Origin: Dehalococcoidia bacterium UBA3254
GTDB lineage: Bacteria > Chloroflexota > Dehalococcoidia > Dehalococcoidales > UBA3254
Reading direction: 5' to 3'
Assembly: GCA_002362735.1 (NCBI GenBank)
Contig: DEUU01000193.1
Span: forward strand, 1 to 7,410
Length of the DNA: 7,410 nucleotides
Shown here piece after piece: positions 5,854 through 7,410 of the stretch (the first letter of the stretch is position 1; each line of letters opens with the position of its first letter). The notes under the pieces are model-generated. The model saw only the letters and a program-made list of their open reading frames with translations. It did no database searches and was not told the origin of the DNA. The position numbers and the translations under genes were made by a program.

Positions 5854-6255
5854 ATGAAGCAGAAACGGATTGACTTGAAAAATGAAAAGCGCACTCTTAA
5901 AGCAGCCAGTCTGATGGGAGGACTCAGCGGTCCAACTGTAACGGTCGAGTCCAGTGATGGGAAAATAACCCGGATAAGGCCTTATCATTATGATGAAGGC
6001 GTGGCTCCCTCTTTGATCCGATCGATCCCACAGGGATAGATCGAGGAGGGGCGATCAATCATTACCCCGCATGCCAATACCTCGAGGAATGTGACCGGGA
6101 TGGCCGTCTCCGGCTTTCTGGTAGAGGTCAAGAAGGTCAGTGAGAGGGAGATGGATAGCTGGAAGAAGAAATACCCTGAGGCATTTGAGCGTAAGATAGA
6201 TAAAGACTGCGGGATTTGCCTCTCTAGCTGGATTAGAGAGCCAGGTGGGAAATAG
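5854..6255 (+). pseudogene. Remnant of a molybdopterin oxidoreductase: N- and C-terminal ends with the body deleted
   Basis: An intact-looking ribosome binding site (AGGGGA) and ATG at 5854 begin a 61-codon frame ending at TAG 6037-6039. Its residues GPTVTVESSDGKITRIRP followed by HYDE look like the N-terminal 'GPVxVxVKDGKIxRIRPxxYD' of transhydroxylase-like molybdopterin oxidoreductases. From about 6018 another frame reads DPIDPTGIDRGGAIN up to 6059. One base later the first frame resumes with ITPHANTS, NVTGMAVSGFLVEVKK and KKYPEAFE, ending at TAG 6253-6255. This resembles the extreme C-terminus of the same family. Family members have some 700-1000 residues, so almost the whole body, including the cofactor-binding core, is gone. 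The frame change at about 6060 fits loss of two bases or gain of one. The family match of both ends is by recognition of pattern, not by search. An unrelated short gene pair is the alternative. Confidence 0.6.
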
Positions 6256-6532
6256 TCCTTTTCTTAATAGATAGCTAAGCTGCGTCTAAAAATACCGGCT
6301 ACATTGATGGAAATATAAATTTCAGGCATTCACCGGTAGCGGGTAAAATATTTGTATACTGAAAATCGCGATGTATTTGAGAAATCGGGACGGAAGGGAT
6401 GCAGTTAAAAGATAAACATCAAATAGATCGGCCTTCTAATGATGCTATCAAAGGAGAAAAACATTAAATCCGAGCTTTCACCGGAGAAAAGCAGTCTACA
6501 TAGAGATTAAGGAGTATAAAACAATTTTGGAG

Positions 6533-6576
6533 ATAAAAACAAAACCACCCTTTATATCGATGTTACCCGTGGTGGT
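6533..6576 (-). terminator. Possible intrinsic terminator of the porB transcript
   Basis: On the minus strand ACCACC (6576-6571) and GGTGGT (6549-6544) form a 6-bp GC-rich stem, directly followed by TTTGTTTTTAT. Stem plus T-tract fit an intrinsic terminator. The 21-nt loop is long, and the site lies about 170 nt after the porB stop, so confidence is moderate at best. Confidence 0.35.
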
Positions 6577-6614
6577 CTACTGAAAGAAATCTGATATCAG
6601 TATTATTAATGAGC

Positions 6615-6635
6615 CTCTGGAAAGTCCTTCCAAAG
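6615..6635. repeat. Imperfect inverted repeat
   Basis: CTCTGGAA-AGTCC-TTCCAAAG pairs at seven of eight positions around a 5-nt loop. It has no T-run in either direction. It may be part of a structured 3' region after porB. Confidence 0.3.
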
Positions 6636-6654
6636 TTCTAGCCTTGTTTCTGGT

Positions 6655-6675
6655 GGAGACGAAGGGCCCGTCTCC
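6655..6675. repeat. Perfect GC-rich inverted repeat after porB
   Basis: GGAGACG-AAGGGCC-CGTCTCC is a perfect 7-bp stem with a 7-nt loop and is the strongest hairpin of the window. It lies 70 bp beyond the porB stop. Without a T-run it is more likely a 3'-end stabiliser or Rho-related barrier than an intrinsic terminator. Confidence 0.45.
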
Positions 6676-6744
6676 TTCTGAAACATGATGCAGCGAAATA
6701 AATTTCCTTCAGAATACAATAATATTTAATTACAGGCTCAGGAA

Positions 6745-7410
6745 TTATATTTCTCTAATTTGCTTCTGGATAGTAGTATAACGGTCGTCCGCTGCTTTTT
6801 GCAGAATTTGGAGGTCATCCTGAGTCAGATGTGAAAACCTGCCGGTAAATTTAGTAAATTCCTGTATCGGTTTCGGGTTCTTAACCTCGTGTGTCATCCT
6901 GAATTTGCCTTTTTCCGCTTCCCATAATGGGAAATGTCTGGTCTCTACGGCGGCTTTACACAGATCAATGACATTTTCCTCGGGCATCCTCCAACCGATA
7001 GGGCAGGGTGAAAAGAGGTGGATATAGACCATGCCTTCCTTTACTTCCATGGCTTTTTTAAGTTTTTGAGCATAGTCTCTCAAATAACCGATAGTCGCAG
7101 TAGCGACATAAGCCACGCCGGGGTGAAAAGCCATCAGCAGGGGTACATATTTGGCTTTTTCACTTTTACCCTTAAGATATTTACCTACCTCCGAAGTGGT
7201 GGTCCAGGCGCCGTAAGGGGTAGTACTGCTGCGCTGGATCCCGGTATTCATATAACCCTCGTTGTCATAGCAGATGAACAGAAAGTTGTCTCCGCGCTCG
7301 GCCGCGCCTGAGAGCGCCTGGAGCCCGATGTCGGCCGTGCCGCCGTCACCGGCCCAGGCCACGACCTTGATATCCTTCTTAAGTGACCGCACTGCGGCCA
7401 CCATCCCTGT
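6745..7410 (-). CDS. porB: Pyruvate:ferredoxin oxidoreductase beta subunit, C-terminal part, cut by the window edge
   Basis: The visible 221 residues are the C-terminal two thirds of a 2-oxoacid:ferredoxin oxidoreductase beta subunit, the thiamine diphosphate-binding subunit that decarboxylates pyruvate to acetyl-CoA with reduction of ferredoxin. Counting from the window edge, GDGG (21-24) and DNEGYMNTG (49-57) form the TPP/Mg site, with D22 and N50 as probable metal ligands. STTPYGAWTT follows, and CPIGW then ETRHFPLWE are typical of the pyruvate-type enzyme near the end. The ATG at 7404 is most likely internal, since TG precedes it in frame and the TPP domain would otherwise be truncated. 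Roughly 90 to 100 N-terminal residues with the cluster-binding cysteines lie outside. The alpha, gamma and delta genes are expected beyond the right edge, and porB would be last in that operon. Other 2-oxoacid substrates are less likely. Confidence 0.9.
   Translation of the reverse strand, partial: TGMVAAVRSLKKDIKVVAWAGDGGTADIGLQALSGAAERGDNFLFICYDNEGYMNTGIQRSSTTPYGAWTTTSEVGKYLKGKSEKAKYVPLLMAFHPGVAYVATATIGYLRDYAQKLKKAMEVKEGMVYIHLFSPCPIGWRMPEENVIDLCKAAVETRHFPLWEAEKGKFRMTHEVKNPKPIQEFTKFTGRFSHLTQDDLQILQKAADDRYTTIQKQIREI

Larger units (their letters stand above)
6256..6744. other. Non-coding stretch with several hairpins
   Basis: Nearly 490 bp lie between the oxidoreductase remnant and the end of porB. 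I see no gene here: a 22-codon frame at 6400 has a purine-rich stretch touching its ATG but no recognisable product. The right half holds three inverted repeats, described separately, that would lie in the 3' region of the porB transcript. A 10-bp palindrome, CTGATATCAG, sits at 6591-6600. The left half, about 6256-6520, shows nothing I can name and may be further decay debris. Confidence 0.6.

Noticed and set aside
1..7410. CRISPR arrays, tRNA or rRNA genes, transposases, insertion-sequence ends.
   Set aside because: I looked for them and saw no regularly spaced repeats, cloverleaf genes, transposase motifs or terminal inverted repeats with target duplications.

Overview
The window comes from a bacterium with an anaerobic type of metabolism. 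Its two edges carry pieces of redox enzymes typical of strict anaerobes: the start of a molybdopterin oxidoreductase on the left and the C-terminal two thirds of a pyruvate:ferredoxin oxidoreductase beta subunit on the right, both on the minus strand. Base composition looks moderate and Shine-Dalgarno sites are of the usual GGAGG type. Dehalococcoidia-like Chloroflexota or anaerobic Firmicutes would fit, but the sequence alone does not settle the lineage.

Layout: (1) 1-567, minus strand, N-terminal 189 residues of a DMSO-reductase-family enzyme. (2) 568-968, intergenic, with signals for divergent transcription. (3) 969-5753, four plus-strand genes separated by 36, 24 and 57 bp and probably one operon: a FecR-domain lipoprotein, a small three-helix membrane protein of the DUF5706/PycTM (Pycsar effector) type, a CHASE2-class III nucleotide cyclase, and a second FecR-domain lipoprotein with a different C-terminal domain. 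(4) 5854-6255, remnant of another molybdopterin oxidoreductase in which only the two ends survive. (5) 6256-6744, non-coding, with hairpins. (6) 6745-7410, minus strand, porB, cut by the window edge.

The four-gene operon is the main interest. Pycsar anti-phage systems pair a class III cyclase with a TIR or transmembrane effector. Here a PycTM-type effector lies directly upstream of a cyclase, but the cyclase is not the small soluble Pycsar type. It carries an extracytoplasmic CHASE2 sensor and four predicted membrane helices, and it is bracketed by two exported FecR lipoproteins. Its active site is complete and has the Lys/Thr substrate-specifying pair of ATP-using bacterial class IIIb cyclases. 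The working model, which is inference, is an envelope-sensing circuit: the lipoproteins perceive an external ligand or damage, CHASE2 passes the signal inward, the cyclase makes a cyclic nucleotide, and the membrane effector responds. It could be a defence system or a general stress response.
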